Shown here: one piece after another, positions 26,871-35,107 of the stretch
Layout: every line of letters starts with the position of its first letter
Numbering within the stretch: position 1 is the stretch's first letter
Assembly (NCBI RefSeq): GCF_000429225.1
Contig: NZ_AUBL01000036.1
Span: forward strand, 1-45,614
Source: Actinomyces dentalis DSM 19115
GTDB lineage: Bacteria > Actinomycetota > Actinomycetes > Actinomycetales > Actinomycetaceae
Direction of reading: 5' to 3'
DNA length: 45,614 nt
The notes under the pieces: generated by a model
Databases searched by the model: none
Told to the model about the DNA's origin: nothing
Seen by the model: only the letters and a program-made list of their open reading frames with translations
Translations under genes and position numbers: made by a program

Positions 26871-27997
26871 TGGGACGGCCCTCCTCCGTCGACCGCCTCG
26901 TGCGGCTCCTGGCCCTGCCCGCCTGGGTCGCCGAGCACCCCGGCGCCTCCTTCGACGAGGCCGCCGCCCACTTCGGGGTCGGCGCGCGCACGATCGAGAG
27001 GGATGTGTACACCCTGTGGGTCTCCGGCCTGCCCGGGGGCCTGCCGGACGCCCTGGTCGACTTCGACGCCGACGACTTCGAGTCCCGCCGCCTGCGCCTG
27101 ACCCGGCCCCTCGGCCTGGACCGGCCCATCCGCCTGAGCCGCGAGGAGGCCGTCTCCCTGCTGCTGGCGCTGCGCGTGCTCATCGGCCTGCTCGACGCCG
27201 ACGCCGAGGCGGCCTCGCCCCTGCGGCGCGCCGAGTCGGCGGTGAGCGCGCTCCTGGGATACGAACGATCCGACTCCGCGCCGCCGCCGGACGCTCCCAC
27301 GGGAGGGGACGGGCTGCCGAACGGCGCGCACCGGCGCGACGCGGCCGCGACCGCGGACGCCCCCGGCCGACCCGTCCCCGCGGAGGGGGACGGGGCCGGG
27401 CCGGCGGCGGATCGCGTCCCGACGGCGGGGCCCGTCCCCGCGGGAGGGGCCGGGGCCGTCCTGGCCGCGGTCAGGCGCGCGACGGCCCGCCGCGAGCGCC
27501 TCCGCTTGGTCTACGTCTCGGCGACCGACGAGCGCACCGAGCGCGACGTCGACCCCCTGGAGCTGGTCAGCGACGGCTCGCACCTGTCCCTGCTCGCCTG
27601 GTGCTGCACGGCGCGCGGCGAGCGGACCTTCCGCCTGGACCGGATCGTCAGCGCCGAGCCCGCGGGGCGCGCGGCCGACCCCCACCCGCGCCCGAGCTCC
27701 GCGGCCGCGGGCCGCCCGGGCCGCATCGCCCACGGCGAGACGGCCGTGCTCCACCTGGAGCCGGGCGGGCGCTGGCTGGCCGAGCAGATCCCCTGCGAGG
27801 AGGTCGTCCGGCTGGCCGACGGCTCCCTGCGCGTGAGGGTGGTCGGGCGCGATGAGCGCTGGCTCGTGGGGCTCGTCCTGTCGGCGGGGCGCCACCTGCG
27901 CGGCGTCGAACCGCGGTCGCTGGCCGCCGCGGCCGCCGCCCGGGCCCGCGGTGCGCTGGAGCGGTACGCCAACGGTGGAACATCACAAGGGCATTGA
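26870..27997 (+). CDS. pafC: WYL-domain transcriptional regulator PafC
   Basis: This 375-residue partner of PafB opens with a helix-turn-helix domain (SVDRLVRLLALPAWVAEHPG, then VGARTIERDVYTLWVSGLPG), followed by the PafC-type middle (SREEAVSLLLALRVLIGLLD). A WYL domain lies at about 200-265 (RLRLVYVSATDERTERDVDP and RTFRLDRIV). Between about 135 and 195 is a Gly/Pro/Ala-rich insertion, probably a flexible linker. ATG 26870 shares a base with the pafB stop, so translation is coupled. Known role: PafBC activates DNA-repair genes in response to damage, independent of LexA in mycobacteria. Confidence 0.87.
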   Translation: MGRPSSVDRLVRLLALPAWVAEHPGASFDEAAAHFGVGARTIERDVYTLWVSGLPGGLPDALVDFDADDFESRRLRLTRPLGLDRPIRLSREEAVSLLLALRVLIGLLDADAEAASPLRRAESAVSALLGYERSDSAPPPDAPTGGDGLPNGAHRRDAAATADAPGRPVPAEGDGAGPAADRVPTAGPVPAGGAGAVLAAVRRATARRERLRLVYVSATDERTERDVDPLELVSDGSHLSLLAWCCTARGERTFRLDRIVSAEPAGRAADPHPRPSSAAAGRPGRIAHGETAVLHLEPGGRWLAEQIPCEEVVRLADGSLRVRVVGRDERWLVGLVLSAGRHLRGVEPRSLAAAAAARARGALERYANGGTSQGH

Positions 27998-28025
27998 CGG
28001 GGCGGTGTTGGCGGGACGCTAGACT
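27994..28025 (+). promoter_or_regulatory. possible promoter for tatA
   Basis: TTGACG (27994-27999, overlapping the pafC stop) and TAGACT (28020-28025) are 20 bases apart, somewhat long. The transcript would carry a leader of about 50 bases with AAGGA before tatA. Confidence 0.35.
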
Positions 28026-28082
28026 CGTCCACGTTCATCGGGCCGCACCGGGCTTGATGCCTCTACACGGAAGGACATCACC

Positions 28083-28394
28083 ATGGGAGCTTTCAAGCCC
28101 TGGCACTGGATCGTTATCCTCGTTCTGCTCATCCTCCTCTTCGGCGCCAACAAGCTCCCCGATATCGCCGCCAACCTGGGGCAGTCGCTCAAGGTGTTCA
28201 AGAAGGAGGTCAAGGAGCTGCGCGAGGAGGATGGCGCCGGCGCCCAGCAGAAGCCGCCCGCCCAGATCCAGCAGCCCCAGGAGGGCACCTACTACACCCA
28301 GCCCACTCAGCCCGGGCAGGCCGCGCCGCAGTCCGCCGAGGCCGCTCCGCAGCAGGCGCCGCAGTCCACCGACGACGCCGCGCCCCGGGCCTGA
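28083..28394 (+). CDS. tatA: Sec-independent translocase subunit TatA
   Basis: TatA is the pore-forming subunit of twin-arginine export of folded proteins. The 103-residue protein has one N-terminal membrane helix (WHWIVILVLLILLFGANKLP, residues 7-26) with the FG hinge. An amphipathic helix follows (LGQSLKVFKKEVKELREEDG), then a Gln/Pro/Ala-rich disordered tail. AAGGA precedes ATG 28083. It is followed by tatC after 21 bases; no tatB is present, which is usual for many Gram-positive bacteria that use TatA in both roles, though TatB may be elsewhere. Confidence 0.95.
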   Translation: MGAFKPWHWIVILVLLILLFGANKLPDIAANLGQSLKVFKKEVKELREEDGAGAQQKPPAQIQQPQEGTYYTQPTQPGQAAPQSAEAAPQQAPQSTDDAAPRA

Positions 28395-28415
28395 GCCCGC
28401 GGGGGAGGAACCGGC

Positions 28416-29381
28416 ATGGTCAAGCTGCCGAGGGTCTCGAAGGCCAGGCGCAAGGACAATCCCGAGGCGGTCATGTCGATCGGGGACCACCTCCGGGAGG
28501 CGCGCAACCGGCTCTTCATCTCCGCCATCGGCGTCGTCGTCGGCTCCGTCGTCGGCTACCTCCTGTACGACCGCGTATTCAAGCTCATTATGTATCCGAT
28601 CACCGTGGCGCGCAGGAACGGCCATGACGTCACCATCAACTTCGACACCGTCCTGTCCTCCTTCGACCTGAAGATCCGGGTGTCGCTGTGGCTGGGCGTC
28701 ATTCTGACCTCGCCGCTGTGGATGTACGAGTTCTGGGCCTACGTCGGCCCGGGCATGACCCGCAAGGAGAAGAGGTACACGTGGGTCTTCGGCGTGGCGG
28801 GCCTGCTCCTGTTCGCGGCCGGGGTCGCCCTGGGCGTGCTCATCCTGCCCCACGCGGTGTCGATCCTGGTCGGGTTCATGCCGACCGACGCCGCCGGGTA
28901 CCTGCAGTACTCCTCGTACTTCTCCTTCGTCATGAGGATCATCCTCGTCTTCGGCGTGGCGTTCCTGCTGCCCGAGCTGCTCGTGGCCCTCAACCGGCTG
29001 GGCCTGGTGAAGGGGCGGACCATGCTCGCCGGCTGGCGCTGGGCGGTGCTGGCCATCTTCACCTTCATGGCCATCGCCAACCCGCTGCCCGACCCGTGGT
29101 CCATGATCCTCATGGCCATCCCCATCTGCGGCCTGTACTTCGGGGCGTGCTGGATCTCCATGCACCACGACAAGGCCGTCGCCAGGCGGCGGGCCAAGCG
29201 CGACGCCGAGCTCGACGCCGCCCTGGCCGGTGACGGCGCCGCAGTGACCTCCGCCCTGCCGGCGTCCGCGCCCGCCGGGCAGATCGGGGCCGGGGCCTCC
29301 ACATCCTCCGGTGCCGGGGCCTCCGGATCCGCAGGGGCCGCCTCCTCGGGGCCCTCCTCCGGCGCCTCCGCATCCTCCTGA
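28416..29381 (+). CDS. tatC: Sec-independent translocase subunit TatC
   Basis: TatC is the receptor of the twin-arginine pathway, a six-span membrane protein that binds the RR signal. The 321-residue protein starts with the conserved cytoplasmic segment MSIGDHLREARNRLFISAIG, carries LWMYEFWAYVGPGMTRKEKR in the second region, and ends with an unusually long Ala/Ser/Gly tail (about 265-321). GGAGGAA lies upstream of ATG 28416. The nearby ribY lipoprotein with an Arg-cluster signal is a candidate substrate. Confidence 0.95.
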   Translation: MVKLPRVSKARRKDNPEAVMSIGDHLREARNRLFISAIGVVVGSVVGYLLYDRVFKLIMYPITVARRNGHDVTINFDTVLSSFDLKIRVSLWLGVILTSPLWMYEFWAYVGPGMTRKEKRYTWVFGVAGLLLFAAGVALGVLILPHAVSILVGFMPTDAAGYLQYSSYFSFVMRIILVFGVAFLLPELLVALNRLGLVKGRTMLAGWRWAVLAIFTFMAIANPLPDPWSMILMAIPICGLYFGACWISMHHDKAVARRRAKRDAELDAALAGDGAAVTSALPASAPAGQIGAGASTSSGAGASGSAGAASSGPSSGASASS

Positions 29382-29428
29382 GGCGCCTGAGGCCTCCCCG
29401 CCGACCGCCCATCCCCGCACCCATTCCC

Positions 29429-30388
29429 ATGCGCATCGGTCTTGTCGCCAATCCCAACTCCGGGCGCGGCCGCCACAACGGCGCGGCCGAGGCCTCCCGC
29501 CGCGCCCTGCTGGGCGCAGGCCACGACGTCCTGCTCGTCGAGGGCGCCCACTACGAGGAGGCCCGCGCGTGCGCCACCGGCCTGCTGGAGGACGCCCGGG
29601 GGCTGGACGCGCTCGTCGTCGTGGGCGGCGACGGCATGGTCCACCTGGGCCTGGACGTCGTGGCGCGCACCGGCGTGCCGCTGGGCCTCATCGCCGTGGG
29701 CACCGGCAATGACATCGCCCGCCACCTGGGCCTGCCCGGCGGCGACGTCGGCGCCTGCGCGCAGGTCATCGACGACGCGCTGCGCGGGCGGGGCCGGGTG
29801 CGCGACCTCGACGCGATCCACGCGGCGCGGCCCGACGGCGCGCCCGTCGCCGACGCCCACGAGTGGTCCTTCGCCGTGGCCGGCTTCGGCCTCGACGCCG
29901 CCGTCAACGTGCGCGCCAACGCCATGCGCCGGCCCCGGGGCGAGAGCCGCTACCTGTGCGCCATCCCCCTGGAGATGCGGGACATGACCCCCTACGGGTA
30001 CCGCATCGTGACGGACGCGGGCGCCTGGGAGGGGGAGGCGCTGCTGCTGGTCGCGGCCAACACCCGCTACATCGGGGGCGGGCTCGACATCGCCCCGCGG
30101 GCCGACCCGGCCGACGGGCTCCTGGAGATCATCCGCCTCGACCCGGTCGGGCGCCTGGGGCTGCTCGCGCACCTGGCGCGGCTGCGCCGCGGGGCGCACC
30201 TGGGGCACCCGGGGGTCCACTGCGAGCGCAGCCGCGCCCTCACCGTCGAGGCCCTGGAGGCTGCCCCCGGGTGCCGGATCCCGCCCCACCCCATGGCCGA
30301 CGGCGAGGCGATCGCCGACCTGCCCCTGCGCCTGGAGGCCGTGCCCGGGGCCGTGCGCATGCTGTGCCCGGCCGAGCGGGCCACGTAG
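29429..30388 (+). CDS. diacylglycerol kinase-family lipid kinase
   Basis: This 319-residue soluble lipid kinase phosphorylates diacylglycerol or a similar lipid, recycling lipid or making phosphatidic acid. Family landmarks are VANPNSGRGRHNGAAEASRR at the N terminus, VVVGGDGMVHLGLD (about 65-78; the usual Thr of GGDGT is Met here) and LGLIAVGTGNDIARHLGLP (about 88). The double-glycine aspartate and GTGND are intact. It lies between tatC and helY, with its TAG stop forming part of the helY -10 box. It is called dagK in some actinobacteria; the exact substrate is not certain. Confidence 0.87.
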   Translation: MRIGLVANPNSGRGRHNGAAEASRRALLGAGHDVLLVEGAHYEEARACATGLLEDARGLDALVVVGGDGMVHLGLDVVARTGVPLGLIAVGTGNDIARHLGLPGGDVGACAQVIDDALRGRGRVRDLDAIHAARPDGAPVADAHEWSFAVAGFGLDAAVNVRANAMRRPRGESRYLCAIPLEMRDMTPYGYRIVTDAGAWEGEALLLVAANTRYIGGGLDIAPRADPADGLLEIIRLDPVGRLGLLAHLARLRRGAHLGHPGVHCERSRALTVEALEAAPGCRIPPHPMADGEAIADLPLRLEAVPGAVRMLCPAERAT

Positions 30389-30391
30389 GGT
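30386..30391 (+). promoter_or_regulatory. -10 box for leaderless helY mRNA
   Basis: TAGGGT, whose first three bases are the stop codon of the lipid kinase, ends six bases (GGGCCC) before ATG 30398. Confidence 0.45.
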
Positions 30392-30397
30392 GGGCCC

Positions 30398-33300
30398 ATG
30401 AGCTCACCGGCACAGCGCTACGCCGAGGCCCGCCGTCGCCAGGCCGAATCCCGCAGCGAGCTGGCGCGCTTCGCGGCCGGCTACGACTTCCCCTTCGACG
30501 ACTTCCAGGTGCGCGCCTGCCGGGCCCTGGAGGACGGCCAGGGCGTCCTCGTGGCGGCGCCCACCGGCGCCGGCAAGACCGTCGTGGGCGAGTTCGCCGT
30601 CCACCTGGGGCTGGCCGGCGGGCTCAAGACCTTCTACACCACCCCCATCAAGGCGCTGAGCAATCAGAAGTACCTGGACCTGGTCGCGCGCCACGGCGCC
30701 GAGTCGGTGGGGCTGCTCACCGGCGACGCCTCCGTCAACCCGCGCGCCGACGTCGTGGTCATGACCACCGAGGTCCTGCGCAATATGCTCTACTCCGGCT
30801 CGCGCGACCTGGACCGGCTCGGCTACGTGGTCATGGACGAGGTCCACTACCTGGCCGACCGCTTCCGCGGGCCCGTGTGGGAGGAGGTCATCATCCACCT
30901 CGCCCCCGAGGTGCGGGTGGTCTCCCTGTCCGCGACCGTGTCCAACGCGGAGGAGTTCGGCGACTGGCTGGGGCAGGTGCGCGGGCGCACCGCCGTCGTC
31001 GTCTCCGAGCACCGGCCGGTGCCCCTGACCCAGCACATGATGGTCGGCAGGCGCCTGCTGGATCTGTACTCCGTGCCGGTGGCCGTCGAGGACTCCGACG
31101 ACGAGGCCCGGCTCGCGGCCCAGCCGCCGCTCAACCCCGACCTGCTCAAGGCGATCCGCGCGGCCAGGCGCGCCGCCGCGGGGGAGTCCGGGGCCCCCAA
31201 GTCGAACCGGGCGGCGTCGGGGAACCGGGCGGCGTCGGGTCGGGGCGGGGCGCCCCAGCCGTGGAGGCGCGGCGCCTCCCGGGCGGGGCGCGCCCCGCGC
31301 CGCGGCGAGGGCGGCGCGCGCACGGCCCGGCTGCGCCCGCCCTCGCGGCTGGCGGTCATCCAGGCCCTGGAGCGGGCCGGATTCCTGCCCGCCATCGTCT
31401 TCGTCTTCTCCCGCGCCGGGTGCGAGCAGGCGGTGACCCAGGCGGTGGCCGGGGGAGTGGACCTGACCACCGAGGACGAGGCGCTGCGCATCCGCGAGGT
31501 CGTCGAACGCCGCACCGCCGACATCCCCCGGGCCGACCTGGGCGTCCTGGGCTTCCACGCCTGGGCCCACGCCCTGGAGCGCGGGGTCGCCGCGCACCAC
31601 GCCGGACTGCTGCCCGTCTTCAAGGAGACCGTCGAGGAGCTCTTCAGCGCCGGCCTGGTCAAGGTCGTCTACGCCACCGAGACCCTGGCGCTGGGCATCA
31701 ATATGCCCGCCCGGACGGTGGTGCTGGAGTCGGTGCGCAAGTGGAACGGCTCGGCCCACGTCACCCTCACCCCCGGGGAGTACACGCAGCTGACGGGCCG
31801 GGCCGGGCGGCGCGGCATCGACGTCGAGGGCCACGCCGTCGTCCTGGCCTCCGACGACCTGGAGCCGGACTTCGTCTCCTCCCTGGCCTCGCGCCGCACC
31901 TACCCGCTGGTGTCCGCCTTCCGCCCCACCTACAACATGGCGGTCAACCTCCTGGGGCGCTCCACGCGCTCGCGCGCCCGGGAGGTCCTGGAGTCGTCAT
32001 TCGCCCAGTTCCAGGCCGATCGGGGCGTCGTCGAGCTCGCCGCCCGGGCCCGCGCCAAGCGGCGGGGCCTGGCCGAGCTGGAGGAGCGCATGCACTGCCA
32101 CCTGGGGGACTTCCGCGAGTACGCCGCGCTGCGCCGGAGCATCGCCGAGGCCCAGTCGGAGCTGGCCCGCGACAACCGCGGGGCGCGCCGGGCGAGCCTG
32201 AACCGCGAGATGGAGTCCCTGACCCGCGGCGACGTCGTCATCTACCGCAAGGGCCGCAGGCACAGGCACGGGGTCGTCCTGGAGGCCGGGGCCGACCGCA
32301 CCGGGGCGCCGTCCCTGACCGTCCTGGGGGAGGACTCGCGGATCGCCGTCCTCACCCCGGACACCGCGCCCGACGGCGTGACGCGGGTGGGCTCCCTGCC
32401 TGTCTCCCGGACCATGGACGCGCGCAGGCCGCGAGAGCGCGACCGGCTCGTCGGGCGCCTCGTGGAGGCCGTGCGCTCGGGGGCCCTGGACGAGTCCGGG
32501 GCGCGCCGACGCCGCCGCCGGGGCCGGTCGGGGGCCGGCGCCGCGGGCGCGGGCTCGGCGGGCGGCGGACGCCCGACGTCGGCCGGGGACGGGGCCGGCG
32601 GGCCCGCGGAGGTCGAGGACCTTCCGGCGGCCGAGCGGATCGACGTCCTGCGCCACGAGATGCGCTCCCACCCCTGCCACGCCTGCCCGGACCGGGAGGA
32701 GCACGCCCGCGTGGGGCGGGCCTGGATCAAGGCCGTCGCCGAGGCGGATCGGCTCCAGGCCCGCATCGAATCGCGCACCGGCACCATCGCCCGGCTCTTC
32801 GACGCCGTGTGCCGGGTGCTCGTCGAACTGGGCTACCTCGAGCCCGTGGACCGGGGCCACCCCGAGCGGGAGCTGCGGGTCACCGGCGCCGGGCGGATCC
32901 TCGCCCGCGTCTACGCCGAGCGGGACCTGCTCATCGCCCAGTGCCTGCGCGAGGGCGTCTGGGACGGGCTGGGTCCGGCCGAACTGGCCGGAGCCGTCTC
33001 GGCCTGCGTCTACGAGCCCAGGCTGAGCGCCCAGAGCCTGTCCCTGCCGGTCGCGCCCGACTCCGGGCTGGGGCGGTGCCTGCGCGCCGAGCACGGCGTC
33101 GCCCGGCGGATCAACGACCTGGAGGCCCTCGCCCACCTGGAGCCCTCCGCCGGGGCCGAGCCCGCCCTGGCGGGACCGGTGGAGGCCTGGGCCCGCGGCG
33201 CTGGCCTGTCCCGGGTGCTGGAGGACTCCGATCTGACGGCGGGCGACTTCGTGCGCTGGGCCAAGCAGCTGCTCGACGTCCTGGCCCAACTGGCCAGTCT

Positions 33301-33418
33301 CGTGCCTGAGCCGCAGGCGCCCCGGGAGTTGCGCGAGCGCGTGACGGCCCTGTCGGCTGCGGCCGCCGACGCCTCCCTCGACGTCTCCCGCGGCGTCGTC
33401 GCCTGGTCCGGCGTGTGA
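30398..33418 (+). CDS. helY: Ski2/MTR4-like DEAD/DEAH helicase HelY
   Basis: This 1006-residue superfamily 2 helicase of the Ski2/Mtr4 type is probably an RNA helicase. Motifs in order: Walker A VAAPTGAGKTVVGEF (about 52-66), DEVH in VMDEVHYLADRF (about 147), SAT in SLSATVSNAEEF, and in the second RecA lobe HHAGLLPVFKETVEELFSAG, TETLALGINMPART and QLTGRAGRRGID. A Gly/Arg/Ser-rich insertion separates the lobes (about 255-310). A second Gly/Arg-rich stretch lies near 700-740. The C-terminal DSHCT domain is present (about 830-1006). The position after tatAC is conserved in actinobacteria, where the gene is named helY. No ribosome site; a leaderless start is likely. Confidence 0.93.
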   Translation: MSSPAQRYAEARRRQAESRSELARFAAGYDFPFDDFQVRACRALEDGQGVLVAAPTGAGKTVVGEFAVHLGLAGGLKTFYTTPIKALSNQKYLDLVARHGAESVGLLTGDASVNPRADVVVMTTEVLRNMLYSGSRDLDRLGYVVMDEVHYLADRFRGPVWEEVIIHLAPEVRVVSLSATVSNAEEFGDWLGQVRGRTAVVVSEHRPVPLTQHMMVGRRLLDLYSVPVAVEDSDDEARLAAQPPLNPDLLKAIRAARRAAAGESGAPKSNRAASGNRAASGRGGAPQPWRRGASRAGRAPRRGEGGARTARLRPPSRLAVIQALERAGFLPAIVFVFSRAGCEQAVTQAVAGGVDLTTEDEALRIREVVERRTADIPRADLGVLGFHAWAHALERGVAAHHAGLLPVFKETVEELFSAGLVKVVYATETLALGINMPARTVVLESVRKWNGSAHVTLTPGEYTQLTGRAGRRGIDVEGHAVVLASDDLEPDFVSSLASRRTYPLVSAFRPTYNMAVNLLGRSTRSRAREVLESSFAQFQADRGVVELAARARAKRRGLAELEERMHCHLGDFREYAALRRSIAEAQSELARDNRGARRASLNREMESLTRGDVVIYRKGRRHRHGVVLEAGADRTGAPSLTVLGEDSRIAVLTPDTAPDGVTRVGSLPVSRTMDARRPRERDRLVGRLVEAVRSGALDESGARRRRRRGRSGAGAAGAGSAGGGRPTSAGDGAGGPAEVEDLPAAERIDVLRHEMRSHPCHACPDREEHARVGRAWIKAVAEADRLQARIESRTGTIARLFDAVCRVLVELGYLEPVDRGHPERELRVTGAGRILARVYAERDLLIAQCLREGVWDGLGPAELAGAVSACVYEPRLSAQSLSLPVAPDSGLGRCLRAEHGVARRINDLEALAHLEPSAGAEPALAGPVEAWARGAGLSRVLEDSDLTAGDFVRWAKQLLDVLAQLASLVPEPQAPRELRERVTALSAAAADASLDVSRGVVAWSGV

Positions 33419-33517
33419 GGGGCGCCACCGCGCCCCGGTCCGGGCCCGCGGGCTGTCGTTTCCGGTGAGAAAGGCTCTGCGCCCGTAAGATCCGGGCCTC
33501 CTGCGCGCCCCACCGCA

Positions 33518-33600
33518 CCCCTCGCCCGCGCCGCGCCGGACCTTCGCACCGGCGGCCTCACCGGCGCTAACCGCCGCGCCCCTCGCCCGCGCCGCGCCGG
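33518..33600. repeat. 22-bp direct repeats, 61 bp apart
   Basis: The string CCCCTCGCCCGCGCCGCGCC followed by GG occurs at 33518-33539 and 33579-33600. It lies in the 635-base gap between helY and the DUF808 gene, which holds no gene. Confidence 0.7.
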
Positions 33601-33625
33601 GGGCGCCGCCCGGGCTGCGAGGACA

Positions 33626-33748
33626 TCACCCGACCTGCGAGATCGCCGGGTAACCCGCGAGCACGTCACTTAACCCGTGAGCACGTCGGGTAACCCGCGA
33701 GCACGTACCTCTAGCAGACGTGCTCGCGGGTTAAGTGACGATCTCGCG
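33626..33748. repeat. 20-bp modular array with conserved CTAG loop
   Basis: Four head-to-tail 20-bp units (starting 33626, 33646, 33666, 33686) share the core ACCCGYGAGCACG, with the first more diverged. They run into the loop ACCTCTAGCAG (33707-33717). Then come one inverted unit (33719-33738) and an inverted half-unit (33739-33748). The loop is the exact complement of the one at 25509-25519, so the two elements belong to one family in opposite orientations. Confidence 0.85.
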
Positions 33749-33790
33749 GAATCCGGCCAGGGCGGTCAGGACCCGGACGGCCGGGCCCGG

Positions 33791-33915
33791 CTTGCGTAAT
33801 GCGAGCCCAGCGCAACACAATCCACCCCGCCTCGCACCGTGCGAGCTCAGCGCGACGGAATTCGCCTGCGCTCGATTCTCGCCATCCCACCTCGCACAAT
33901 GCGAGCCCAGGTGAC
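33791..33915. repeat. phased CTCGCA-TGCGAG repeat array
   Basis: Three copies of a 20-bp unit of the type CTCGCACAATGCGAGCCCAG start at 33791, 33831 and 33891, that is 40 and 60 bp apart, multiples of 20. Each is itself a small hairpin (CTCGCA-N3-TGCGAG). Two intervening 20-bp blocks (33811 and 33851) also resemble each other. The rest of the gap up to the DUF808 start holds only the AAGGAG site. Confidence 0.75.
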
Positions 33916-34053
33916 ATCACCGAAGCGACTCCCCCAGGGGCGGGGCGCGCTTCTTCCCCGGACGCCGGTCGGCGGATGGTACGCTCCCCGACCGGGATGC
34001 CGCTGCGCTCATTCCCCATCGGCATCGAGGCAGATCCTCCGACAAGGAGTCCC

Positions 34054-34971
34054 ATGTCCGGTTTCTTCGCCCTCCTGGACGACATCGCCACACTCGCCAA
34101 GCTGACGCTGTCCACCCTCGACGACACCGCCTCAATGGCGGTCAAGACCACCGCGAAGGTCTCGGCGGCCGCCGTCGACGACGTCGCCGCCACCCCGCAG
34201 TACGTCACCGGCATCACCCCCGACCGGGAGCTGCCGATCATCAGGAGGATCGCGCTCGGGTCCCTGCGCAACAAGCTGCTCGTCATCCTGCCCGTCGGCC
34301 TGCTGCTCAGCTGGCTGGCGCCGGCCGTCCTGCCGGTCGCCCTCGTCGCGGGCGGGATGTACCTGTGCTTCGAGGGCGGGGAGAAGGTCCTGGGAGGGGC
34401 GCTCGGCCCGGAGCACGCCGACGACGAGGACCAGCCCAAGGACGAGGACGCCGTCGTGCGCCGGGCGGTGACCACCGACATGGTCCTGTCCACCGAGATC
34501 ATGCTCCTGGCGCTGGCGCAGGTTCAGGGCGAGTCCTCGCTGCGGCGCGTCGTCGTGCTGGTCCTCATCGCCCTCCTCATCACCTTCGCCGTCTACGGCC
34601 TGGTCGGGGCGCTCATCAAGCTCGACGACGCCGGAATCCACCTGGCGCGGCGCTCGCGCATCCCGGCGGGGCGGTGGGCGGGGCGGGCCATTGTGCGCGC
34701 CGCGCCCGTCGTGTTCAAGATCCTCGGGGTTCTCGGAACGGTCGCGATGCTGTGGGTCGGCGGTCAGATCCTCGCCCACAGCCTCGCAGAGCTCGGACTG
34801 ACCGGGCCCCACCACATCATCGCCCGCGCGGCCGATCTGAGCGGCAACCCGGTCCTGTCATGGCTGCTGGGCACCGGCGCCGCCCTCGTCCTCGGCCTTC
34901 TGGTCGGGTCGGTGCTCGCGGCCCTGGCCGCGCTGGCGGCGCGGGTGCGGCGGCCCGCGACCGGCGCGTGA
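34054..34971 (+). CDS. DUF808 family membrane protein
   Basis: This 305-residue protein is of the DUF808 (YedI-like) family. It opens with FFALLDDIATLAKLTLSTLD and then DDVAATPQYVTGITPDRELP (about 50), both typical. Membrane segments follow (LVILPVGLLLSWLAPAVLPV; VLVLIALLITFAVYGLVGAL; and two more to the C terminus). ATG 34054 has AAGGAG five bases upstream; upstream codons lie in the repeat array and are not part of the gene. A highly acidic loop (EHADDEDQPKDEDA) is near residue 123. The biochemical role of the family is not known. Confidence 0.85.
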   Translation: MSGFFALLDDIATLAKLTLSTLDDTASMAVKTTAKVSAAAVDDVAATPQYVTGITPDRELPIIRRIALGSLRNKLLVILPVGLLLSWLAPAVLPVALVAGGMYLCFEGGEKVLGGALGPEHADDEDQPKDEDAVVRRAVTTDMVLSTEIMLLALAQVQGESSLRRVVVLVLIALLITFAVYGLVGALIKLDDAGIHLARRSRIPAGRWAGRAIVRAAPVVFKILGVLGTVAMLWVGGQILAHSLAELGLTGPHHIIARAADLSGNPVLSWLLGTGAALVLGLLVGSVLAALAALAARVRRPATGA

Positions 34972-35094
34972 CGCATCGGGGGAGAAGCGGGGCGGCGGCC
35001 GCGCGGGAGCGGATGGCCGCCTGCATGGACGGACCGGGGGAGAAGCGGTCGCGCGGCGGGGCGGTGCGCGGCAGGATGGGCCCTGCCGGGCGCC

Positions 35095-35100
35095 TATGCT
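35095..35100 (+). promoter_or_regulatory. -10 box for leaderless lnt mRNA
   Basis: TATGCT ends seven bases before GTG 35108. The ATG at 35096 lies inside this box, so it is unlikely to be the start. Confidence 0.45.
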
Positions 35101-35107
35101 TTTGCGC

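Noticed and set aside
33626-33748. CRISPR array
   Set aside because: The 20-bp units are directly adjacent with no unique spacers, invert around a loop, and no cas genes are present.
33799-34053. A longer N terminus for the DUF808 protein
   Set aside because: The extra 85 codons lie over the hairpin repeat array, while ATG 34054 has AAGGAG and matches the family start.
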